Shown here piece by piece: positions 7,381-13,072 of a stretch of DNA of 17,119 nucleotides. The stretch is taken from assembly GCA_905215125.1 (NCBI GenBank), contig CAJMOV010000013.1, forward strand, positions 1 to 17,119. Direction: 5' to 3'. This stretch comes from an uncultured bacterium. GTDB taxonomy: Bacteria > Bacillota > Clostridia > Oscillospirales > Butyricicoccaceae. Position numbers and translations under genes: made by a program. How positions within the stretch are numbered: position 1 is the stretch's first letter; each line of letters begins with the position of its first letter. The notes under the pieces were generated by a model. The model ran no database searches. It saw only the letters and a program-made list of their open reading frames with translations, and was not told where the DNA came from.

Positions 7381-7545
7381 TCACCTTATTCTTTCTTTTT
7401 CAGGCAAATTTTCTGCAATTTCCCCCAGCCTTTCCCTGAGCCAGCCATATGCGGATGCTCTTCTTTTCTCCCCATACAGGAACGCCCCGCAAAATACGGC
7501 GATTTTGCGGGGCCTGTCCAATGTTTCAAACCACTTACGCCACAC
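7381..7545 (-). CDS. Possible small ORF upstream of and coupled to the 185-aa gene
   Basis: The frame is open for 64 codons after the stop of the DUF1858 gene, in that same frame, and ends TGATGAGATG, running straight into the start of the 185-aa gene. The deduced C-terminal half (SAYGWLRERLGEIAENLPEK) looks like a genuine amphipathic helix and shares the AT-rich codon style of the gene that follows. The start is uncertain: GTG at 7545 (54 aa) or TTG at 7521 (46 aa), neither with a good ribosome binding site. It could instead be a remnant of a larger gene or chance coding through a palindrome at 7484-7513. No function can be offered. Confidence 0.3.
   Translation of the reverse strand: MWRKWFETLDRPRKIAVFCGAFLYGEKRRASAYGWLRERLGEIAENLPEKERIR
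7484..7513. repeat. Perfect 12-bp inverted repeat
   Basis: GCCCCGCAAAAT (7484-7495) and ATTTTGCGGGGC (7502-7513) pair perfectly around a 6-base loop ACGGCG. A second, smaller perfect hairpin lies close by: ACGCCAC (7537-7543) and GTGGCGT (7548-7554) around ACCC. No U-tract follows either on the minus strand, so neither is a classic intrinsic terminator, though one or both may end or stabilise the DUF1858 transcript. Confidence 0.6.
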
Positions 7546-7572
7546 CCGTGGCGTTCCGCAGGTGGCCGCCGC

Positions 7573-7773
7573 TTATTTCGACTGGAAATAAGCGTTGAGC
7601 TTGGCGACCAGCTCGTCAGCGTCTGTGCCGTGGACGGCGCAGGCGTCTTCGATGCTTTCCCCGCGGGAGCCGGGTCAGCCCAAGCAGTGCATCCCGATTT
7701 CCAGGAAAAACTGCGCGGTGTTGACGTCCTGCTCCAGCACTTCGCCAATCAGGCTGCGCTTGGTAACGGTCAT
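7573..7773 (-). CDS. DUF1858 redox-disulfide protein with in-frame UGA (candidate selenoprotein)
   Basis: A 66-codon gene for a protein of the DUF1858/hybrid-cluster-protein-associated redox disulfide family. It begins MTVTKRSLIGEVLEQDVNTA and ends with the family helix DADELVAKLNAYFQSK. The family hallmark is a CxxC in MHCLGC-P-x-x-RGE. Here C30 is present, but codon 33, the second Cys, is TGA (7675-7677), so the motif reads CLG-UGA-PGSRGES. The frame carries on with full similarity after it. Promoter, GGAGG ribosome binding site seven bases from the ATG, and stop TAA are all intact. Reading UGA as selenocysteine gives a CxxU redox site, a recurrent Cys/Sec exchange. The alternatives are a C-to-A nonsense mutation or a sequence error. 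UGA is an ordinary stop here (guaA and the SLH gene end with it). The family is cytoplasmic and of poorly defined function. Confidence 0.75.
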
Positions 7774-7814
7774 AATAACACCTCCATTGCTTTTAAAATC
7801 TCAACAATGGTGTT

Positions 7815-7843
7815 ATTATACCCTTTTTTTTCCCGTTTTTCAA
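7815..7843 (-). promoter_or_regulatory. Promoter of the DUF1858 gene
   Basis: On the minus strand TTGAAA (7838-7843), a 17-bp A/G-rich spacer and a perfect TATAAT (7815-7820), about 42 bp before the ATG. Confidence 0.85.
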
Positions 7844-7860
7844 TGCCCATATTGATTTTC

Positions 7861-7889
7861 TTGACAAGGCGGCCGGCGCGCGATATGAT
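7861..7889 (+). promoter_or_regulatory. Promoter of trpS
   Basis: Perfect TTGACA (7861-7866), a 17-bp spacer and TATGAT (7884-7889), about 45 bp before the trpS ATG. The short leader leaves no room for a T-box riboswitch. The -35 box lies only 17 bp from the -35 box of the divergent DUF1858 promoter. Confidence 0.85.
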
Positions 7890-7934
7890 TAACCAATAAA
7901 ACACTTTCATTTATGGATACAGGGAGCTTGTGCT

Positions 7935-8921
7935 ATGAAAAAACGTATTCTAACCGGCGACCGGACGACGGGTCGGCTGCACCTGGGGCATTACGTCGGC
8001 AGCCTGCAAAGCCGCGTCAAGCTGCAGCATGATTACGACACCTTCATCCTGCTGGCCGATGTTCAGGCGCTGACCACCCATTTTGAAAATCCCGGCCTGA
8101 TAAGCCAAAGTATTCTGGACGTCGCCATGGACAACCTTTCGGTCGGCCTTGACCCGGAGATCGCCACCATTGTGCAGCAGTCGGCCATCCCCGCCATCGC
8201 AGAGCTGACTATTTTCTATTCCATGCTGGTCAGCGTCAATACCCTGCGCCACAACCCCACCATCAAAACAGAAGCGGGAAACTACGGCTATGACGACATG
8301 ACCTACGGCTTTTTGGGCTATCCCGTCAGCCAGACGGCCGATATCACCTTCTGCAAGGCCCATCTGGTGCCGGTGGGCGAGGATCAGGCCCCCCATCTCG
8401 AGCTTTCACGCAAGATTGTCCGCCGTTTCAACGACCTTTATTCCCCCGTGCTCGTCGAGCCGCAGATGATGCTGAGCGACTGCCCCCGTCTCGTCGGGCT
8501 GGACGGCAACGCCAAGATGGGCAAAAGTCTGGGCAACGCCATCTACCTGTCCGACGACCGCGACACGGTGTACAAAAAGGTCATGAACGCCCTGACAGAC
8601 AAAAGTCGCCTGCAGAAAACCGACCCCGGCCATCCAGAGGTCTGTACCGTCAGCGCCTATCACAAAGCCTTCAACCCGGCGGAATACGACAATGTCTGCG
8701 AAATGTGCCGGGCCGGCGCCATCGGCTGCGTCGCCTGCAAAAAGAACCTTTCAGGCGTGCTCAACGATATGATGGACCCCTTCCGGGAAAAGCGCGCCTA
8801 TTATGAAAGCCATTTGGATGAGGTCAAGGACATCATCCGTACCGGCAGCAAAAAGGCTGGCGCCATCGGCAACGAAACGGTACGAGAAGTGAAAGACGCC
8901 ATGAGCGTTTTAGTCAAATAA
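7935..8921 (+). CDS. trpS: Tryptophanyl-tRNA synthetase
   Basis: A 328-aa class I aminoacyl-tRNA synthetase that charges tRNA-Trp with tryptophan using ATP. The ATP-binding HIGH-type motif is HLGH at 16-19 inside GDRTTGRLHLGHYVGSL, and the KMSKS loop is KMGKS at 194-198 within GNAKMGKSLGNA. A tryptophan-pocket segment SQTADI is near 132-137. In the C-terminal third C237, C258, C265 and C268 have the spacing C-x20-C-x6-C-x2-C, close to the C-x22-C-x6-C-x2-C that holds a 4Fe-4S cluster in Thermotoga maritima TrpRS. C255 is an extra nearby cysteine. Length is normal for bacteria. The ATG has AGGGAG eight bases upstream. It is a single-gene unit with its own promoter and terminator. Confidence 0.96.
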   Translation: MKKRILTGDRTTGRLHLGHYVGSLQSRVKLQHDYDTFILLADVQALTTHFENPGLISQSILDVAMDNLSVGLDPEIATIVQQSAIPAIAELTIFYSMLVSVNTLRHNPTIKTEAGNYGYDDMTYGFLGYPVSQTADITFCKAHLVPVGEDQAPHLELSRKIVRRFNDLYSPVLVEPQMMLSDCPRLVGLDGNAKMGKSLGNAIYLSDDRDTVYKKVMNALTDKSRLQKTDPGHPEVCTVSAYHKAFNPAEYDNVCEMCRAGAIGCVACKKNLSGVLNDMMDPFREKRAYYESHLDEVKDIIRTGSKKAGAIGNETVREVKDAMSVLVK

Positions 8922-8928
8922 GACAACG

Positions 8929-8960
8929 AAGGTCTGCAATCCGTTTCGGTTGCAGACCTT
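8929..8960. terminator. Terminator after trpS
   Basis: AAGGTCTGCAA (8929-8939) pairs with TTGCAGACCTT (8950-8960), an 11-bp perfect stem followed by TTTGTG. A second hairpin, TGTGCGCC (8961-8968) with GGCGCACA (8981-8988), stands next to it and may serve the convergent MATE gene. Confidence 0.8.
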
Positions 8961-9030
8961 TGTGCGCCCCGCCCTGGCGTGGCGCACAGGCGGCAGGGAA
9001 ATCACGCTTTGCCCTTTGCTGTCCGTCTCG

Positions 9031-10386
9031 TCACGCTTCCCCCTGCGCGCGCAGCTGGGTCCTTCCCCCAATCCATCGCAGGTAAATGAGACAAATGGCC
9101 AGCGACAGGAGCGTCGCCGCAGGGGCGGCAAGGCCCATGTCGTACAGGCTGGATCCGGCGTGGCGGCTCATCAGATAGGTGACGGGGATGCGCACGCCGA
9201 ACGTCGCCACCATGCTGTGCGCAAACGCGATGACCGCTTTGCCGCAGCCGCTGAAATAAGAATTCATGCAGAACACAAAGCTGACCAGGATGCAGTCGAG
9301 AGAATAAGCCCGCAGGTACTGTGCCGCCGCTGTGACGACAGCGGGATCCCTGCTGAAGATGCCGGTCAGCGTTTCCGGCAAAATCTGGGAGTAGAGACAG
9401 ACGGCGACGCCGGCTATCAGGGAAAAGCCGATGCCGCACCACAGCCCGCGGTAGGCCCTGCGCGGCTTGCCCGCCCCCATATTCTGTGCCGTGACGGTGG
9501 CGACAGCCGAGGCAAAGGCCCCCGGCGGCAGCATGGCGAAGCCAATAATGCGCTCCACCACGCCGACGGCGGCCGACGCGACGACCCCCATGGTGTTGAT
9601 GATGGCGGTGATGATAAGAAAGGAGACGTTGACCAGCGCATCCTGCAGCGCCAACGGCAGGCCCACCACCAAAATTCGCTTGACCGACGCAAAATCCAGC
9701 CGGATATGCTCGCGCCGAATAGGAAACGCCAGGCCCCTGTGCTTCATATAGAGCAGTGAAGCCAAAAAACTGACGCCCTGAGCCAGGACAGTAGCCGTCG
9801 CTGCGCCCGCCGCGCCCATACCGAACGCGCCTGTCAGCAGAAAATCCATCGCAATGTTGATGGCGCAGGCCAACCCGATGAAGTAGACGGGGGTTTTGCT
9901 GTCGCCCGTACCTCGGAATACGCCGCTGACGCCGTTATAGCCGATGATAAAGGGGATGCCGCAGGCGCAGATGAACAGATATCGCATGGCGTCGGCCACC
10001 GCTTCAGGCGGCGTTTCCATAATGGCAATTGCCGGGCGCACGCACAAAAGCATGACTGGCGTCAGCACGGCAGCCAAAAGGCAGAAAAGCACGGCGACCG
10101 TCCCGACGGCACGGGCTGCGCCGTCGTCGTTTTTCTCCCCGACACGGCGGGCGATGAGCACGGTGCCGCCCATTGATACCCCCAGGATAATGCCGGTAAT
10201 GGTCTGCATAACCTGAGAGCCGATGGCGACGGCTGACACCGCCGCCGAGCCGGTAAACCGCCCCACGACGAACAGGTCGACGGCGCCGTACAGCGCCTGC
10301 AAAAAGCTGGCCAGAAGAAATGGGGCGGCAAAGCGCAGCAGCGCCGGCCCGATGGCCCCCTCGGTCAGTTTGTTTTCCCGGTTCAA
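9031..10386 (-). CDS. MATE-family multidrug/cation antiporter
   Basis: A 451-aa inner-membrane protein of the MATE family (NorM/DinF-like), which exports cationic drugs or metabolites in exchange for Na+ or H+. Twelve hydrophobic segments in two six-helix halves are evident. Typical motifs are NKLTEGAIGPALLRFAAPFL at the start, YGAVDLFVVGRF in helix 1-2, and the second-half equivalent GLPLALQDALVNVSF. The substrate cannot be read from sequence. The start is a TTG at 10386 with GGAGG seven bases upstream. The frame stays open upstream through a leader of 26 codons (to ATG 10464) that overlaps a strong terminator hairpin, so expression is probably controlled by attenuation. No local regulator gene adjoins it. 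The convergent neighbour is trpS. Confidence 0.92.
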   Translation of the reverse strand: MNRENKLTEGAIGPALLRFAAPFLLASFLQALYGAVDLFVVGRFTGSAAVSAVAIGSQVMQTITGIILGVSMGGTVLIARRVGEKNDDGAARAVGTVAVLFCLLAAVLTPVMLLCVRPAIAIMETPPEAVADAMRYLFICACGIPFIIGYNGVSGVFRGTGDSKTPVYFIGLACAINIAMDFLLTGAFGMGAAGAATATVLAQGVSFLASLLYMKHRGLAFPIRREHIRLDFASVKRILVVGLPLALQDALVNVSFLIITAIINTMGVVASAAVGVVERIIGFAMLPPGAFASAVATVTAQNMGAGKPRRAYRGLWCGIGFSLIAGVAVCLYSQILPETLTGIFSRDPAVVTAAAQYLRAYSLDCILVSFVFCMNSYFSGCGKAVIAFAHSMVATFGVRIPVTYLMSRHAGSSLYDMGLAAPAATLLSLAICLIYLRWIGGRTQLRAQGEA

Positions 10387-10401
10387 ATACCCACCTCCAG
10401 C

Positions 10402-10447
10402 AAAAAAGCCGGATAAGAACAGGCCCCTGCCTGCCATCTTATCCGGC
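10402..10447 (-). terminator. Intrinsic terminator in the MATE mRNA leader (attenuator)
   Basis: On the minus strand GCCGGATAAGA (10437-10447) pairs with TCTTATCCGGC (10408-10418), with a further 5-bp stem CAGGC/GCCTG capped by AGGG inside, and is followed at once by TTTTTT (10402-10407). It lies between the promoter and the MATE ribosome binding site, with no other minus-strand gene upstream for it to terminate. Confidence 0.85.
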
Positions 10448-10487
10448 ACGTCAAGCAACGACATACCCTCCGATGTATTTCTCAGTG

Positions 10488-10516
10488 AGTATACCATATT
10501 TCGACGTCGATTGCAA
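10488..10516 (-). promoter_or_regulatory. Promoter of the MATE gene
   Basis: On the minus strand TTGCAA (10511-10516), a 17-bp spacer and TATACT (10488-10493). The expected transcription start is near 10480, giving a leader of about 95 bases that contains the attenuator hairpin. Confidence 0.8.
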
Positions 10517-10535
10517 CGGCTAAAGAAAGGTGTGT

Positions 10536-11408
10536 GTGAAAATGCCGCGCCGTCCCCTGTTCTTTCTCTTCTGTAGCCTGCTGCTGGGCCCCCTTGTCTT
10601 TGGGATCCATCGCGGCGGGCCCTCGGTCAGCTACAGTGTGACAGGCACCGTCCTTTCGGCTGACGATACGCAGGTCGTCTTTTCCTGCGATGCATACGGC
10701 CGAAGCGGGATGTCAGCGGGAACAGAGCTTTGCTTTTTCTGGTCGGACGCTGCCGTCGATCCCCCTTCCCTTTGCCGTGGCGACCGGCTGCTGGTGCGTC
10801 ACTCCGGCAGCGTTGACGCAGGCCCGGCGCGCAGGCTGACAGAGGTCGGCGATGTCCGCCGGCTGGCCCCCGTCGGGCCGCCGGCTTACGACAGCCGCCG
10901 CGCGCGGCAGTTTGTCCTTGATGCGGCCGTCGCAGCGGCCGGGCGGGATCGTATCCTGATCAAGTGCCTGTCGGACAGCGGCGCGGCCAAAGTCGGCGAT
11001 TTCCTCCTCTTATCGCAGGAGGATATGCTTCTTTACACCCCGCCTGCGCTCAGGCCCGGGCAGTACATCCGCGTATATTGGGGCGGGCTGCTGGTGCAGA
11101 CGGCGCCCCCTCACGCCGCCCCTGTTGGCGGTGTCGAGGTGCTGGGCCAAAGCCCCGAGCTGCGCCATACGCTGGAAGGAGAGATCCTGCGCGCCGGCCC
11201 GGAGGACGCAGAGGTGCTTTGCCTGCAAAGCGCTTCGCCGCTGACGCAGGCGGGACAGCGTTATCTGTTCTCGCCCGATGCCGTGACGGAAAGATCCCCC
11301 TCCCTGCGCGAAGGCGACCGCGTGCGCATTTACCATCGCGGCATGATCCGCAGCATCGCCCATGGACATCTAACATCGGTAGGCCGGGTGGAAATCCTGG
11401 AAAACTAG
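10536..11408 (+). CDS. Secreted or membrane-anchored protein with three beta-rich repeats
   Basis: A 290-aa protein I cannot name. Residues 5-24 (RRPLFFLFCSLLLGPLVFG) are a signal peptide or N-terminal membrane anchor. The rest is three diverged copies of a ~77-residue unit at about 34-110, 126-203 and 211-287. Each starts with a beta strand, has a polar middle, and ends with a pattern like P-x-L-x-x-G-D/Q-x-x-R/L-V/I-x-x-x-x-G, a 12-16 residue loop, then V-G-x-V-x-x-L. The pattern recalls OB-fold or DUF3221-like small barrels; that is inference. Start options are GTG 10536 (AAAGG five bases upstream, preferred), ATG 10542 and GTG 10530. It is divergent from the MATE gene and stands alone, outside the cytoplasm. 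Confidence 0.7.
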   Translation: MKMPRRPLFFLFCSLLLGPLVFGIHRGGPSVSYSVTGTVLSADDTQVVFSCDAYGRSGMSAGTELCFFWSDAAVDPPSLCRGDRLLVRHSGSVDAGPARRLTEVGDVRRLAPVGPPAYDSRRARQFVLDAAVAAAGRDRILIKCLSDSGAAKVGDFLLLSQEDMLLYTPPALRPGQYIRVYWGGLLVQTAPPHAAPVGGVEVLGQSPELRHTLEGEILRAGPEDAEVLCLQSASPLTQAGQRYLFSPDAVTERSPSLREGDRVRIYHRGMIRSIAHGHLTSVGRVEILEN

Positions 11409-11413
11409 GCGCC

Positions 11414-11440
11414 AAAAAGCCCCCGCCGGCCGGCGGGGGC
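11414..11440 (-). terminator. Terminator between the repeat protein and the zinc-ribbon gene
   Basis: A perfect 22-bp palindrome at 11419-11440 (GCCCCCGCC, GGCC, GGCGGGGGC) followed on the minus strand by TTTTT (11414-11418). It is clearly right for the minus-strand gene; the plus strand has only ATCTTGTT after it but can use the same stem. Confidence 0.85.
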
Positions 11441-11467
11441 ATCTTGTTCAACTGATGTAAGGGTTAA

Positions 11468-11749
11468 TCAGCCCTGCTGCTCCTTAATCTTGGCGAAGCA
11501 GTCGCTGCAATAGACCGGGCGATCGGTCTTGGGCTCGAAGGGTACCTTAGCCTCCTTGCCGCAGGCGGCGCAGGTGGCGGTAAAATACTCTCTCGGGCCG
11601 CGGGCGGCGTTCTTGCGGGCGTCGCGGCAGGCTTTGCAGCGCTGGGGCTCGTTCTGGAAGCCGCGCTCTGCGTAAAACTCCTGCTCACCGGCGGTGAACA
11701 CGAACTCCTGGCCACATTCCTTACATACTAAGGTCTTGTCTTCGTACAT
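11468..11749 (-). CDS. Double zinc-ribbon protein
   Basis: A 93-aa protein with two four-cysteine sites. The first is C9-x2-C12 with C38-x2-C41 (LVCKECGQEF ... RCKACRDARK), matching the small 'probable zinc-ribbon' domain common in Firmicutes and Chloroflexi. The second is C60-x2-C63 with C81-x2-C84 (CAACGKEAKVPFEP ... RPVYCSDCF), the CxxC-type domain that usually follows it. Both should bind zinc; the role is unknown, possibly nucleic-acid or ribosome contact. The gene starts 6 bp after the sigma-factor gene ends, and its ribosome binding site GAGAGG overlaps that gene's stop codon, so it is the second gene of a sigH-like operon. Confidence 0.85.
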   Translation of the reverse strand: MYEDKTLVCKECGQEFVFTAGEQEFYAERGFQNEPQRCKACRDARKNAARGPREYFTATCAACGKEAKVPFEPKTDRPVYCSDCFAKIKEQQG

Positions 11750-11755
11750 TGGCGT

Positions 11756-12367
11756 TTACCTCTCTTTTGTTCCCTTTTGCGGGTTTGGTTTTATGCGAAC
11801 AGGGTGATTCCTGCTGTCGCCTTGCGATAAAACTTGCGCAAATTTGCGCCGGATACGCCGTATGGCATTGTCGACTGACTTTGCCGGGCGATGCAGACGT
11901 ACCGCTATTTCAGACGCCGTATATCCCTGAAGGTACGGATCCAAAACAGAGGCCTCCAAAGCAGACAACAGGCCGGAGAGGGCTTCCTTTATCTCTCGCG
12001 CCGACTCGCTTGCCAGAACTTCGGTCTCGGGATCGGAAAGTATATCATCTGCAGTGCTTTCTGGAATATGAAGCCGCCCGTGCGCGCCGGCAACCTCGCA
12101 TGCCCCGCTGCGGGCCTGACGCCGCACGGCGTCAAGAATCTGGTTGCGGATACAGGCTGCGGCATAGGACTCGAAATACGGGGAACGCTGCGCATCATAG
12201 GTACGGATGGCCTTTAAAAGGCCAATCATCCCTTCCTGATATAAGTCGTCAACGTCGCCGCCTTGCAGAAAATAAGGGCGGATAATGGAACGAACCAGCC
12301 GCGCGTATTGCGCGACGGCTTCCTCTTCGTTTCGCTCATCCAGGGCGAAAAATTGTGAATCCAACAT
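11756..12367 (-). CDS. sigH: Sigma-70 family factor, SigH-like
   Basis: A 203-aa sigma factor. Region 2 (about 20-86) contains LVRSIIRPYFLQGGDVDDLY, EGMIGLLKAIRTYD and FESYAAACIRNQILDAVRRQ; region 4 (about 133-180) has LSALEASVL and an HTH ending AKSVDNAIRRIRRKF. That end matches B. subtilis SigH (VKSIDNALQRVKRKL), which directs early stationary-phase and sporulation genes. The assignment as the true SigH orthologue is likely but not proved; a related SigI-like or orphan factor is possible. The frame opens at 12442, but the promoter at 12424-12452 overlaps that ATG, so the mRNA cannot encode it. The ATG at 12367 is used instead, though its AGGA ribosome binding site is weak, which suggests low translation. 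A zinc-ribbon gene follows. Confidence 0.85.
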   Translation of the reverse strand: MLDSQFFALDERNEEEAVAQYARLVRSIIRPYFLQGGDVDDLYQEGMIGLLKAIRTYDAQRSPYFESYAAACIRNQILDAVRRQARSGACEVAGAHGRLHIPESTADDILSDPETEVLASESAREIKEALSGLLSALEASVLDPYLQGYTASEIAVRLHRPAKSVDNAIRRIRRKFAQVLSQGDSRNHPVRIKPNPQKGTKER

Positions 12368-12423
12368 TTTGTCCTGCCTGGTTTCCTGCCGGTCATCCCC
12401 GGCATCAGGGTTCCTTGAGTGAT

Positions 12424-12452
12424 AGTATAGCCCTTTGTGCATCTTCTGTCAA
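12424..12452 (-). promoter_or_regulatory. Promoter of the sigH-like operon
   Basis: Minus strand: perfect TTGACA (12447-12452), 17-bp spacer, TATACT (12424-12429). It excludes the upstream ATG at 12442 as a start codon and leaves a leader of about 50 bases. Confidence 0.85.
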
Positions 12453-12496
12453 GAGCAATCTTTCAAAGGGACGATTTTTGTTGAATGTTGACAGTA

Positions 12497-12955
12497 TCAT
12501 TTGAGCAATTCTTCTGGATCAACCGAATATTCCTCTTTCACGGTCGACAGGTTGACAATGGTGCGGGTGCTCATCACCCCGCTGACGCTTTTGACGTCGT
12601 TGAGCAGGCGCTCAAGTGTCTGTGTCGTATCGGTGACGATTTTCAGAATAAAGTCGGAATCCCCTGTAATATAGTGACATTCGAGGATTTCCCGGTTTTC
12701 GCGGACAAAGGCGGTAAAGCGGTCGATGTATTTCGGGTGCTCAAGCGTGACGAACATGAAGGCGGTGACGTCCTTGCCTGCTTTTTTATTGTCCAGGATG
12801 GTGGTGTGTCGGCTGATAAGGCCGGAGTTTTCCAGCTTGCGGATGCGTTCAATGACGGCCGATACCGACATGCCGACATGGTCGGAAATGACCGACGCAT
12901 TTTCCCTCGCGTTGGCTTTAAGGCTTTTGAGTATTTTGACGTCAATTTCGTCCAT
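12497..12955 (-). CDS. Lrp/AsnC-family transcriptional regulator
   Basis: A 152-aa feast/famine regulator. Residues 1-50 are the winged HTH (MDEIDVKILKSLKANARENA, then VSAVIERIRKLENSGLISRH). Residues about 60-140 are the AsnC ligand-binding RAM domain (VTAFMFVTLE, CHYITGDSDFILKIVTD), whose members bind an amino acid and assemble as octamers. Nothing in the sequence says which amino acid. The start is ATG with GGAGG ten bases upstream and a good promoter. It is transcribed alone; the sigH-like operon begins about 70 bp beyond its stop with its own promoter. Its targets, possibly its own promoter, cannot be told from context. Confidence 0.92.
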   Translation of the reverse strand: MDEIDVKILKSLKANARENASVISDHVGMSVSAVIERIRKLENSGLISRHTTILDNKKAGKDVTAFMFVTLEHPKYIDRFTAFVRENREILECHYITGDSDFILKIVTDTTQTLERLLNDVKSVSGVMSTRTIVNLSTVKEEYSVDPEELLK

Positions 12956-12983
12956 AGCAAAAATCCCTCCTTCTTTTTATTTC

Positions 12984-13011
12984 ATTATACCAATTCTCCG
13001 AAAACTTTCAA
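12984..13011 (-). promoter_or_regulatory. Promoter of the Lrp/AsnC gene
   Basis: Minus strand: TTGAAA (13006-13011), 16-bp spacer and perfect TATAAT (12984-12989), about 28 bp before the ATG. Confidence 0.8.
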
Positions 13012-13031
13012 GCGTAAACCGTTCTTTACGC

Positions 13032-13063
13032 AAAAAAAGACGGCCCGAATCATCAGGCCGTCT
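13032..13063 (-). terminator. Terminator of the glmM-glmS-udp operon
   Basis: Minus strand: AGACGGCC (13056-13063) pairs with GGCCGTCT (13038-13045) around a 10-base loop, then a run of T (13032-13038). It lies 10 bp after the udp stop. Confidence 0.9.
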
Positions 13064-13072
13064 AACGGGCGG

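Noticed and set aside
7638..7674. Definite bacterial SECIS after the UGA codon
   Set aside because: A 6-bp stem with a 16-nt loop can be drawn, but the loop is large, one pair is G-U and GC-rich sequence gives such stems by chance; kept only as supporting detail, not as a feature.
7386..7748. 120-codon minus-strand frame covering the DUF1858 gene
   Set aside because: In the DUF1858 region it is the wrong frame (Ser/Pro/Thr-rich, no similarity), and it lacks a ribosome binding site; the DUF1858 frame explains this DNA better.
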